The position numbers and the translations under genes were made by a program. The notes under the pieces were generated by a model, which worked only from the letters and a program-made list of their open reading frames with translations, ran no database searches and was not told the DNA's origin. A DNA stretch of 45,632 nucleotides from Alphaproteobacteria bacterium (GTDB taxonomy: Bacteria > Pseudomonadota > Alphaproteobacteria > Micropepsales > Micropepsaceae): assembly GCA_028865545.1 (NCBI GenBank), contig JAGWJY010000029.1, positions 1-45,632 on the forward strand. Reading direction: 5' to 3'. Below are positions 11,034 through 18,431 of this stretch, one piece after another; the stretch's first letter is position 1, and each line of letters begins with the position of its first letter.

Positions 11034-11816
11034 ATGCTGCTCGCCATCGACGCCGGCAACACCAACATCGTCTTCGCCGTTCATGACGGCAAGGACATCC
11101 GTTGCGAATGGCGGGCGGTGACCGAGACCACCCGCACGGCCGACGAATACGCCGTCCTGCTGCAGCCTTTGCTGCAGCTCAACGGCCTGGAATTCGCCGA
11201 TCTGCATTCCGCCATCATCGCCACTGTGGTGCCCGCGGCGTTGTTCGACCTGCGCCAGCTCTGCCGGCGCTATCTGAATTGCGAGCCGCTGGTGGTGGGC
11301 GATCCCGACGTCGATCTCGGCATCGGTGTGCAGGTCGACCGCCCGGAAGCGGTGGGCGCCGACCGGCTGGTCAACACCGTTGCCGCGCATGACCGCTACA
11401 AGGGCGCGCTGGTGGTGGTGGATTTCGGCACTGCCACGACCTTCGACATCGTCGGCGAGAACGGCGATTACGAAGGCGGCGTCATCGCGCCCGGCGCCAA
11501 TCTCTCCGCCGAGGCGCTGCACAAGGCCGCCGCCATGCTGCCGCGCGTCGCCGTGGCGCGTACGCAATCGGTGATCGGCAAGGATACCGTGCCCGCCATG
11601 CAGTCGGGATTGTTCTGGGGCTATATCGGCTTGATCGAAGGTCTGCTGGCGCGCATCAAGGAAGAATATGGCAAGCCGATGACGGTGATAGCCACCGGCG
11701 GCCTCGCCAAGGTGTTCCACAAGCAGACTGCCGCCATCGACCATCTCGACCCGGATCTCACCATCCGCGGCCTGATCCTGATCCACGCGCGCAACGCGGG
11801 GAAACGACCGGCGTAA
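11034..11816 (+). CDS. coaX: Type III pantothenate kinase
   Basis: This 260-residue cytoplasmic kinase carries out the first step of coenzyme A synthesis, phosphorylating pantothenate. It belongs to the ASKHA fold; visible motifs are the N-terminal phosphate loop [13 protein letters not shown] (4-16), the GADRLVN segment and [13 protein letters not shown]. The ATG is 3 bases after birA. Its stop codon TAA shares one base with the rnj ATG (taATG). Length matches the family. The type III enzyme normally needs a monovalent cation and is not feedback-inhibited by CoA (family knowledge). Confidence 0.95.
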   Translation: MLLAIDAGNTNIVFAVHDGKDIRCEWRAVTETTRTADEYAVLLQPLLQLNGLEFADLHSAIIATVVPAALFDLRQLCRRYLNCEPLVVGDPDVDLGIGVQVDRPEAVGADRLVNTVAAHDRYKGALVVVDFGTATTFDIVGENGDYEGGVIAPGANLSAEALHKAAAMLPRVAVARTQSVIGKDTVPAMQSGLFWGYIGLIEGLLARIKEEYGKPMTVIATGGLAKVFHKQTAAIDHLDPDLTIRGLILIHARNAGKRPA

Positions 11817-13474
11817 TGGCTTCACGCTCCCGCGACGACGAACTCGTTCTTCTCCCGCTCGGCGGCGCGGGCGAGATCGGCATGAACTTCAACGCCTACG
11901 GCTTTGGTCCGTCCGACGAGCGCAAATGGATCGTGGTCGATTGCGGCGTGCTGTTCGGCCGCGAATCCGCCACGCCGGGCGTCGACGTCATCATGCCTGA
12001 CATCTCCTATCTCGCCGAGCAGCGCCGGAACGTGCTCGGCATCGTCGCCACGCACGCCCATGAAGACCATATCGGCGCCATCCATTACCTCTGGCCGACG
12101 CTGCGCTGTCCGGTCTACGCCACGCCTTTCACCGCGCGACTGATCGCCGGCAAGTTGGAGGAGGCGGGTCTGACGCAGAAGGTGCGCGTCAACGCCGTGC
12201 CGCTGCACGGCAGGCTGACGCTCGGCCCCTTCGACATCGAATTCGTCTCCATCACCCATTCGATTCCGGAGCCCAACGCGCTCGCCATCCGCACGCCGCT
12301 CGGCTTGGTGGTGCACACGGGCGACTGGAAGATCGATCCCGAGCCGCTGGTCGGCGAAGCCACCGACGTCAACGCCTTCCGCAAGCTGGGCGACGAGGGC
12401 GTGCTGGCCACCGTCTGCGATTCCACCAACGCGCTGGTGGCGGGCGAGTCCGGTTCCGAAGCCACGGTGCGCGATGCCTTATCGAAGCTGATCGGCACGC
12501 TGAAGGGCCGCGTTGCCGTCACGTCTTTCGCCTCCAACATCGCCCGTCTGGATTCCATCGCCAGGGCGGCGCGCGCCAACGGCCGCGAGATCGCGCTGGT
12601 CGGACGCGCCATGCACAAGCTGGTCTCGGCCGCCCGCGACACCGGCTATCTGGCGGATTTTCCCAACGTGCTCGACGAGGAAGAAGCCGCCCGGCTGCCG
12701 CCGCGCCGGATTCTCTATCTCTGCACCGGCAGCCAGGGCGAGATGCGCGCCGCGCTCACCCGCATCGCCGCGGACGAAAACCCCAACGTCAAGCTCGGCC
12801 CCGGCGACACGGTGATCTTCTCATCGCGCATCATTCCCGGCAACGAGCTGGCGATCTATGCGCTGCACAACAAGCTGGCGGCGATCGGCGTTGAGGTCCT
12901 CTCGTCAGACGATCATTTCGTGCACGTCTCCGGACATCCGGCGCGCGACGAGCTGGCGCAGATGTATCGTTGGACGCGGCCGCAGATTGCCGTCCCCGTG
13001 CACGGCGAGTTGCGCCACATGACGGCCCATGCGCGTCTCGCCCGTTCGCTGCAGGTGCCGCAGGCGGTCAATGTCGAGAACGGCCAGATGCTGCGTCTGG
13101 CGCCAGGCCGCGCCCAGGTCATCGACGAAACACCGTCGGGCCGTGTCCATCTCGATGGCCAGGTGCTGATCTCCGAAGGAGCCGGCCTCACGCGCATGCG
13201 CCGCGCACTCAGCTTCGCCGGCATGATCGCCGTCACGCTGGTGCTCGACGGCAAGGGCAGGGTGGTCGCCGACCCGGCCATCGTGCTGGAGGGCATTCCC
13301 GAGCCTGTGCACGAAGCCGTGCGCGAAGCGGTGGAGGCTGCGATCAATCGTTACGATCCAAGACGCGGCGCCGAGGAAAAGCTGCGTGAGACCGTCCGCC
13401 GTGCCGCCCGCGGCGCCGCTGACGACGCCTGGGGCAAGAAACCCGTGACGCGGGTGGAAGTGGTGTGGGTATGA
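11816..13474 (+). CDS. rnj: Ribonuclease J
   Basis: This 552-residue metallo-beta-lactamase/beta-CASP nuclease takes part in rRNA maturation and mRNA decay, with endo- and 5'-exonuclease activity in characterised homologues. The metal site HAHEDH is at residues 80-85, followed by the VHTGDWKIDP segment. The beta-CASP domain is in the middle, with SSRIIPGNE, and the VHVSGHPARDEL motif follows; a C-terminal domain completes the protein. It overlaps coaX by one base. It appears to end the long nuo-birA-coaX unit, since a 160-base gap follows. Confidence 0.95.
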   Translation: MASRSRDDELVLLPLGGAGEIGMNFNAYGFGPSDERKWIVVDCGVLFGRESATPGVDVIMPDISYLAEQRRNVLGIVATHAHEDHIGAIHYLWPTLRCPVYATPFTARLIAGKLEEAGLTQKVRVNAVPLHGRLTLGPFDIEFVSITHSIPEPNALAIRTPLGLVVHTGDWKIDPEPLVGEATDVNAFRKLGDEGVLATVCDSTNALVAGESGSEATVRDALSKLIGTLKGRVAVTSFASNIARLDSIARAARANGREIALVGRAMHKLVSAARDTGYLADFPNVLDEEEAARLPPRRILYLCTGSQGEMRAALTRIAADENPNVKLGPGDTVIFSSRIIPGNELAIYALHNKLAAIGVEVLSSDDHFVHVSGHPARDELAQMYRWTRPQIAVPVHGELRHMTAHARLARSLQVPQAVNVENGQMLRLAPGRAQVIDETPSGRVHLDGQVLISEGAGLTRMRRALSFAGMIAVTLVLDGKGRVVADPAIVLEGIPEPVHEAVREAVEAAINRYDPRRGAEEKLRETVRRAARGAADDAWGKKPVTRVEVVWV

Positions 13475-13591
13475 ACCTCAATTGCCATCGCCTGCGAATG
13501 CCAGCCATCCCGTTGAATTCTGTTTGGATCGTGAATGTGTCGCGAGGCCAAGTGTCATCGTCTAGAGGATAGTTCTAGGATCGCCTGGGTT

Positions 13592-13607
13592 GCCCGCATT
13601 CGCGGGC
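13592..13607 (+). terminator. GC hairpin between rnj and mce, possible weak terminator
   Basis: GCCCGC-ATTC-GCGGGC is a perfect 6-bp stem with a four-base loop, about 118 bases after the rnj stop and 28 before the mce start. No T-run follows, so it is not a textbook intrinsic terminator; it may act as an mRNA 3'-end stabiliser or be a leader structure of mce. Confidence 0.3.
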
Positions 13608-13634
13608 TGTGACACCGGGTTTTGGGAGCACACC

Positions 13635-14033
13635 ATGATCGGCCGTCTCAATCACGTCGCCATTGCGACCTCGGACCTTGCCAAATCGGCCGCCATCTAT
13701 CGCGACGTGCTCGGCGCCAAAGTATCGGAGCCGCTGGCGTTGCCCGATCACGGCGTCACCTCGGTGTTCGTCGAACTGCCCAACACCAAGATCGAATTGC
13801 TGGAACCGCTCGGTGAAGCCTCGCCGATTGCTGGATATCTCAAGAAGAACCCGAACGGCGGCATGCATCATGTCTGCTACGAAGTCGACGACATCCTCGC
13901 CGCGCGCGACTGGCTGAAGGCCAATGGCGCCACGGTGCTCGGTGAGCCGCGCATCGGCGCCCATGGCAAGCCGGTGCTGTTCCTCCACCCCAAGGATTTC
14001 GCCGGCACGCTGGTCGAACTGGAGCAGGCATGA
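13635..14033 (+). CDS. mce: Methylmalonyl-CoA epimerase
   Basis: This 132-residue vicinal-oxygen-chelate enzyme interconverts the R and S forms of methylmalonyl-CoA in propionate metabolism. Candidate metal ligands are H7 (RLNHVAIATSDL), E54 region (NTKIELLEPLG), H78/H79 (GGMHHVCYEVDD) and E128 (LVELEQA), matching the family order. The chosen ATG has GGGAG seven bases upstream; a TTG 45 bases earlier in frame would add a non-homologous extension. The stop overlaps the next gene as ATGA. No mutase gene is in the window. Confidence 0.93.
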   Translation: MIGRLNHVAIATSDLAKSAAIYRDVLGAKVSEPLALPDHGVTSVFVELPNTKIELLEPLGEASPIAGYLKKNPNGGMHHVCYEVDDILAARDWLKANGATVLGEPRIGAHGKPVLFLHPKDFAGTLVELEQA

Positions 14034-14257
14034 TCAACTTCATTGTCCATGAGGCCGTGCTCGTCAGCGCCTTCCTGGTGCTGTGGTTCCTGGCGTTTTT
14101 CTGCTTGTTGCCGGTCGGCCTCGGCGAAGTCGATCCGCAGACCGGTGCGCCGCTGCATCCCTATCTCGGTCGCAAGGCACTGATCGCCACCGCCATCGCC
14201 GTCGTGCTGTGGATCGCGTTCTACGCGCTGATCGCACTGCACATTGTCGATCTGTGA
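14030..14257 (+). CDS. DUF1467 family small membrane protein
   Basis: This 75-residue protein has two transmembrane helices (about 8-30 and 51-72) joined by a short loop with GEVDPQTGAPLHPYLGRKAL. It matches the DUF1467 family that in alphaproteobacteria sits between mce and proS; its role is not known. It overlaps mce by four bases (ATGA), so the two are co-translated. Here proS is displaced by about 4.2 kb, which breaks the usual neighbourhood. Confidence 0.85.
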   Translation: MINFIVHEAVLVSAFLVLWFLAFFCLLPVGLGEVDPQTGAPLHPYLGRKALIATAIAVVLWIAFYALIALHIVDL

Positions 14258-14527
14258 ACGGTACCTTGACAGCGCCGTTCGCGGCGAGAGGATAAGTCCG
14301 TATGCAGATGACTCTGCGCCGCATTCTTGAAAATGAATAGGTTGTCGCATCTCTCTTGAAGTTGCCGGCAGCATTCCCATCTCAGGTAAGTAGTCTGTGC
14401 TGGGGGAAACGCGCCGACCGTGAATCCGCAAATTCTGTCTCTCGCTGAAGTGCCGTATATCATTGCGACCGCGCGGTTGCGTCGCTGTCGCGCGCCTGCG
14501 CGGCAGGAGGGGTACCCCCGTTTTTGA
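14258..14527. other. Gene-free stretch after DUF1467
   Basis: I see no convincing gene in these 270 bases. The part from about 14290 to 14460 is visibly richer in A and T than the flanking genes. It contains a TTGACA hexamer at 14266-14271 without a good -10 partner, and three small perfect or near-perfect hairpins: CGCCG-TTCG-CGGCG (14273-14286), GCAGA-TGAC-TCTGC (14304-14317) and GGGGTACCCC followed by a run of five T's ending at 14525. The last could be a weak terminator. The stretch marks the left edge of the accessory segment. Confidence 0.5.
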
Positions 14528-14578
14528 AAATCGCGGAACAATTATCTTGCCGGACGTGCCGCAAGTCGCAGGCGCAAT

Positions 14579-14827
14579 TTGCGAAACGCCGTCACCGGCG
14601 GACGCAACCGTCCTGGTGCCGGCGCCCCGCGCGGCAACCGCAATGCTTTCAAAACTGGAGTCTACAGCACGGATATCCGCTTCATCATGGCGCTGGCCCG
14701 GATGCACATCGAAGCGCTGCATCTGGGCGTCGAGCGTTTGAAGTACGTGAAGGCCATGAGAGATGCGGCTGCGAAAGGCCTGCACCAGCCGTCTTTGCCG
14801 CCGCCGCTGATTGACTGGCCGGCTTTC
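14579..14827 (+). pseudogene. Orphan gene fragment with GAPRGNRNAFKTG motif
   Basis: An open frame, closed upstream by TGA at 14525-14527, has no ATG or GTG start before its recognisable part; only a TTG at 14579 is available. It encodes RPGAGAPRGNRNAFKTGVYS, then an amphipathic helix-like stretch (IRFIMALARMHIEALHLGV). The G-P-R-G-N-R-N-A-x-K-x-G-x-Y pattern is familiar from small proteins and phage small-terminase-like proteins, though their function here is unknown. The frame does not stop before the permease gene and continues antisense through it to 15145, with low-complexity sequence after about residue 83. I infer a truncated remnant; a short functional gene with a TTG start is possible. 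Confidence 0.4.
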
Positions 14828-16120
14828 CTAAGTCCCCCAGGCGATCTTGGCGACGAAGGCGAGCGCGATGACAACGACGGCCGCATTCACATCGCGCCAG
14901 CGCCCGGAGATCAGCTTGATGGCCACATAGGCGATGAAGCCGATACCGATGCCGGTAGCGATCGAATAGGTGAAGGGGATGGCGAGCGCAGTGAGCAGGG
15001 CGGGGGCGGCCTCCGTCATGTCGTCCCAATCGATATCCTTCAGCCCCTTCGCCATCAGCGCCGCCACGAAGACGAGGGCGGGGGCGGTCGCGTAAGCCGG
15101 CACGGCGCCGGCCAGCGGGCTCAACACCAGACTGAGCAGGAATAGAATACCGACGACCACCGCCGTCAGTCCGCTGCGCCCGCCTGCCTGGATACCGGAT
15201 GCACTTTCGATATAGGCGGTGACGGGCGAGGTGCCGAGCGCGGCGCCGATCATCGTGCCGACCGCGTCGCTGGTCAGTGCGCGTCGCGCATTCTTCAGCC
15301 GCCCATTCTCATCGAGCAGCTTTCCCTGATAGGCCACGGCGGTCAGCGTGCCGGACGTGTCGAGCATGTCGACCAAGAGGAACACCAGCACGCTGGTGAG
15401 GATTGCTTCGCCGGCGGCGCCATTGAAATGCATCGCCAGGAAGGTCGGTGCGATGGAAGGCAGCGGCGCGGAAAGCACGGGCGGTGCCTGCAGGCCGAAA
15501 GCGATGGCCGCGCCCGTGGCGCCGACGATGCCGAGCAGCACCGCACCGATCACACCGCGCGCCGCCAGTGCGAAAATGACGATGAAGGCGCCCGCCGCGA
15601 TCAGCACTTTGGGATCGGTGAGGATGCCGCCTTGCACCAGCGTATCGGCACTGGCCACCACCACGCCGGCATTCTCCAATCCGATCAGCGCCAGGAAGAA
15701 GCCGATGCCCGCTGCGATCGCCAGCTTCAGGCTGTGCGGCAATGCGTTGATCAGCCATTCGCGCGCCGGGGTGATGGAGATGCCGACGAACAGAATGCCG
15801 GAAAGAAACACGCAGCCCAGCGCCAGCCGCCAGTCGCCGTTCAGCGCCGGCACCACGGTGTAGGCGAAGTAAGCATTCAGCCCCATGCCGGGCGCCAGCG
15901 CCACGGGCAGCTTGGCGTACAACCCCATCAGCAGCGTCGTGAGGCCTGCAGCGAGGCAGGTGGCGACGAACACCGCGCCCTTATCCATGCCGGCCGCCGA
16001 CAGGATCATCGGATTGACGAACATGATGTAGGCCATGGTGAAGAAGGTCGTAGCGCCGGCCACGAACTCGCGCTGCACAGTGGTGCCGTGCGCTTTCAGA
16101 TCGAAGAATGCGTCGAACAT
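14828..16120 (-). CDS. NCS2/AzgA-type purine permease
   Basis: This 430-residue inner-membrane protein belongs to the AzgA branch of nucleobase transporters (COG2252 type), which import adenine, guanine or hypoxanthine with protons. Typical segments are AGATTFFTMAYIMFVNP near the N-terminus, LPVALAPGMGLNAYFAYTV, and GTSPVTAYIESASGIQAGGR in the middle; about 12 hydrophobic helices are present. The start chosen (cat at 16118-16120) follows a GGGGG Shine-Dalgarno; the frame is open 12 codons further upstream. The exact base transported cannot be told. It lies alone on the minus strand within the segment that separates DUF1467 from proS, with a structured leader. Confidence 0.9.
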   Translation of the reverse strand: MFDAFFDLKAHGTTVQREFVAGATTFFTMAYIMFVNPMILSAAGMDKGAVFVATCLAAGLTTLLMGLYAKLPVALAPGMGLNAYFAYTVVPALNGDWRLALGCVFLSGILFVGISITPAREWLINALPHSLKLAIAAGIGFFLALIGLENAGVVVASADTLVQGGILTDPKVLIAAGAFIVIFALAARGVIGAVLLGIVGATGAAIAFGLQAPPVLSAPLPSIAPTFLAMHFNGAAGEAILTSVLVFLLVDMLDTSGTLTAVAYQGKLLDENGRLKNARRALTSDAVGTMIGAALGTSPVTAYIESASGIQAGGRSGLTAVVVGILFLLSLVLSPLAGAVPAYATAPALVFVAALMAKGLKDIDWDDMTEAAPALLTALAIPFTYSIATGIGIGFIAYVAIKLISGRWRDVNAAVVVIALAFVAKIAWGT

Positions 16121-16184
16121 TTGCCCCCGCCGCAGATGCATGCAAATCGGCAACATAGGGGAAGTGGCGGCGGCCCCAAAACAC

Positions 16185-16228
16185 GAAAGGCCGGGCGCCG
16201 CCCAGCCTTTCTGCCGCGATTACCGCGG
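16185..16228 (-). promoter_or_regulatory. Two hairpins in the leader of the purine permease
   Basis: On the minus strand two stem-loops precede the permease start by 65-108 bases. The first is CCGCG-GTAAT-CGCGG (16228-16214). The second has a 7-bp stem GAAAGGC/GCCTTTC (16211-16205 with 16191-16185) enclosing a 4-bp GGGC/GCCC stem, followed on that strand by GTGTTTTGGGG. The second resembles an attenuator with a short U-run. I could not match a known purine or xanthine riboswitch core, so the role is inferred from position only. On the plus strand the first hairpin is followed by AATTTT and could be a terminator. Confidence 0.4.
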
Positions 16229-16343
16229 AATTTTCTCCCCGAACTTGGCCGTTCTTAACCGGAGGCCTTACCGTCCGTTTATCGCTGTGTGTGATACTGG
16301 AATTACTGGGAAATGTCACGAAACTTTGGTGATTGGGGCGAGT

Positions 16344-16697
16344 ATGCGGCGAAATAAAGGCAGGTTTTCAGCTAGCCTATTGCTTTTACTGGTATTGTCC
16401 CCGGTGTCATTTGCCTGGGCGGGGACGATTGCCCCCAAAGAACGTGTCCCCAAGGCCACAGCCCCCGCACAATGTGATCCGGACCTCGACAGCCCGGACT
16501 ATGTCGGTGGCGTCGATGTGAACGGCAATCGAATCGTCCCGGCGGATGTCGGTGGCGGCGTGGGGGTAGACCTCAGCCATGTGACCGTCACGCCGGTGAT
16601 GAGGCCGGGCGGCCAGCGCCCAGATATCATCGTCCAGGGTGTGAAATTCGGCCCCGCCGATCCGCCCTGCGTCTCGCGCGACCAGCCGGGCCACTAG
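16344..16697 (+). CDS. Small secreted protein of unknown function
   Basis: The 117-residue product begins with a clear Sec signal peptide (charged MRRNKGR, hydrophobic SASLLLLLVLSPVSF, then AWA, cleavage near residue 26). The mature part, about 90 residues, is rich in G, P, D and V and has two cysteines (C43 and one near residue 109) that could form a disulfide. The segment SPDYVGGVDVNGNRIVPADV looks like a conserved motif of short alphaproteobacterial hypothetical proteins, but I know no function. The ATG is preceded by GGGGCG. The next gene, also secreted, starts 36 bases after the stop, so the two are probably co-transcribed. The first part of the gene is lower in GC than its neighbours. 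Confidence 0.7.
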   Translation: MRRNKGRFSASLLLLLVLSPVSFAWAGTIAPKERVPKATAPAQCDPDLDSPDYVGGVDVNGNRIVPADVGGGVGVDLSHVTVTPVMRPGGQRPDIIVQGVKFGPADPPCVSRDQPGH

Positions 16698-16733
16698 CTT
16701 GACTCCACACCGTCCTGCCCGGACCGTGGCGTC

Positions 16734-18368
16734 ATGCGTGTTCTGGCATCCGCGCTTCTGATCCTGTGCCTGAGCCTTCCGGCGGCGCATGCGGCCGGGA
16801 CCTGGCACATCCTCAAGGACCATTGGTCGGCAGCCGATGAGAAGGGTTTCGGCCAGTTCGTCGCCGCCATCGGCGCCAGCAATTGCAGCTCGTCGGAAAG
16901 CTGTCTGCGCGATCCGGCCAATCCCTACCGGGCCAGCGACAAGCATTTCGTCGACATCGACGTCGACTGCGCCAAGTGGCCGTATCTGCTGCGCGCTTAC
17001 TACGCCTGGAAGAACGGCCTGCCGTTCTCCTATGTCGATGCCATCAGCGGCTCGGGCGACAATCTGCGCTTCACCAAGACTTCGAACCGCGCCGTCGGAC
17101 GCCGCAATCTGATCGACCATGGCGACGGCATCAACGGACCGGCGGTGATCCGCGAGATGCTCGATACGGTGTTCTCCGGCACCTACCGCATCGACGCCGC
17201 CGAGCATCGCGGCGTGCTGTCGGATTTCTATTCGCCGGCGCTTGATCCGCAGTCGATTCATTCCGGCACGGTGATCTACGACATCAACGGCCATGTCGGG
17301 ATCGTCTACAAGGTCGATGGCAATGGCCGCATCTTCTACATGGATGCCCATCCCGACTTCACCATCACCCGCAGCGTCTATGGCGCGCAGTTTGGACAAA
17401 GCCCGCTCAAGCTCGGCGGCGGGCTGAAAAACTGGCGGCCGCTCAGGCTGGTGGGCGCGCACCGCGACAAGCATGGGCGCTATTTCGGCGGCCATATCGT
17501 GTTCGCCGAGAACGATCAGATTCCGGATTTCTCGCTGGTCCAGTATGTCGGCACCGAGCCCAATCCGAAGCGGGACGTGAAGCAGGCGAAGTTCGTCTAC
17601 AACGGCGAAGAGCTGGGCTTCTACGAATATGTCCGCGCCGCCGTCTCGGGCGGCAAGATGACGTACAACCCCGTCTACGAACTCAAGATGACGATGAAGA
17701 CGCTGTGCAACGATCTCAACGATCGCGCACAATATGTGAACCTTGCCATCTCTGACGGCATCGACAGGAAGCCGCATCCGTCCAGCCTGCCGGACGACAT
17801 CTTTTCGTCGGATGACAATATCTGGGAGAGCTATGCCACGCCGGCGCGCGATGCCCGCACCCGCGCCGCCTTCGCGCAATTCTACAAGGACATGGCCGAC
17901 ATGATTGACATGTGGGTCCATCGCGATCCGCGCATCGTCTATGACGGCTACAATCTGCGGAAGGACCTGCTTAAGGCTTACAACACGCAGTCCAAGGCCT
18001 GCACCATCACCTATCTCAATTCCGCCAAGCGCCCCGTGGCGATGACCTTCGACGACCTCCTGCACCGCGTCTATGCGATGTCGTTCGATCCCTATGACTG
18101 CATCGAGCTGCGTTGGGGAGCGAGCGGCGACGAGCGCGACAGCTGTCCGGAGTCGAAGACCAAGCTGCGCTGGTACGAAGCCGAGCGGCCCTTGCGCGAA
18201 CTGGCGGATCGCACCGGCAGAGCCCATACCGGCTTCGATCTGGCCGAACTGGAACACCGCGCGACGAGTTCGGGCGTCGCCGATCCGCCGCCGGTCGACG
18301 TCAAGACGCTGATCGAGACGATGCCCTATCAGGTACCGCTGCGGGCGATGCGGCCGGTGGGGCGGTAA
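16734..18368 (+). CDS. Secreted protein, possible papain/NlpC-like cysteine hydrolase
   Basis: The 544-residue product has a signal peptide (MRVLASALLILCLSLPAAHA, cleavage near 20-21), so it is probably periplasmic or exported. I do not recognise a named family. A cysteine at the start of a helix (DCAKWPYLLRAYYAWKNG, C79) followed far downstream by GHVGIVYKV (H187) and MDAHPDF (D204, H206) is the order Cys-His-Asp seen in papain-fold NlpC/P60-like enzymes; the His motif sits on beta strands preceded by SGTVIYDING, as in that fold. This is inference from pattern, not proof. The C-terminal 300 residues contain several further cysteines (near 328, 422, 448 and 463) and charged helices without a recognised domain. 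It follows the small secreted gene by 36 bases and precedes proS by 63. Confidence 0.75.
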   Translation: MRVLASALLILCLSLPAAHAAGTWHILKDHWSAADEKGFGQFVAAIGASNCSSSESCLRDPANPYRASDKHFVDIDVDCAKWPYLLRAYYAWKNGLPFSYVDAISGSGDNLRFTKTSNRAVGRRNLIDHGDGINGPAVIREMLDTVFSGTYRIDAAEHRGVLSDFYSPALDPQSIHSGTVIYDINGHVGIVYKVDGNGRIFYMDAHPDFTITRSVYGAQFGQSPLKLGGGLKNWRPLRLVGAHRDKHGRYFGGHIVFAENDQIPDFSLVQYVGTEPNPKRDVKQAKFVYNGEELGFYEYVRAAVSGGKMTYNPVYELKMTMKTLCNDLNDRAQYVNLAISDGIDRKPHPSSLPDDIFSSDDNIWESYATPARDARTRAAFAQFYKDMADMIDMWVHRDPRIVYDGYNLRKDLLKAYNTQSKACTITYLNSAKRPVAMTFDDLLHRVYAMSFDPYDCIELRWGASGDERDSCPESKTKLRWYEAERPLRELADRTGRAHTGFDLAELEHRATSSGVADPPPVDVKTLIETMPYQVPLRAMRPVGR

Positions 18369-18431
18369 GACCACTGGCGCTTGTGCCTAAGCTTGCCTAG
18401 AAAGGGGCGGAATCTTGTATCGGTATCGTTC

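Noticed and set aside
13590-13634. N-terminal extension of Mce from a TTG start
   Set aside because: The extension has no similarity to the family and the internal ATG has a good ribosome-binding site and the standard length.
13580-13640. tRNA-like stretch with GCCCGC-ATTC-GCGGGC and a nearby CACCA
   Set aside because: No cloverleaf, no TTCGA T-loop and the hairpin alone does not make an anticodon arm; CACCA belongs to the mce start region.
14579-15145. 188-residue continuous frame running from the orphan fragment through the permease gene
   Set aside because: After about residue 83 it is antisense to the permease and becomes low-complexity E/G/D-rich; only the first part is taken as a fragment.
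16121-16343. Known purine (xpt-type) riboswitch before the permease
   Set aside because: The conserved loop sequences of the guanine/adenine aptamer are not present on the minus strand; only generic hairpins are seen.
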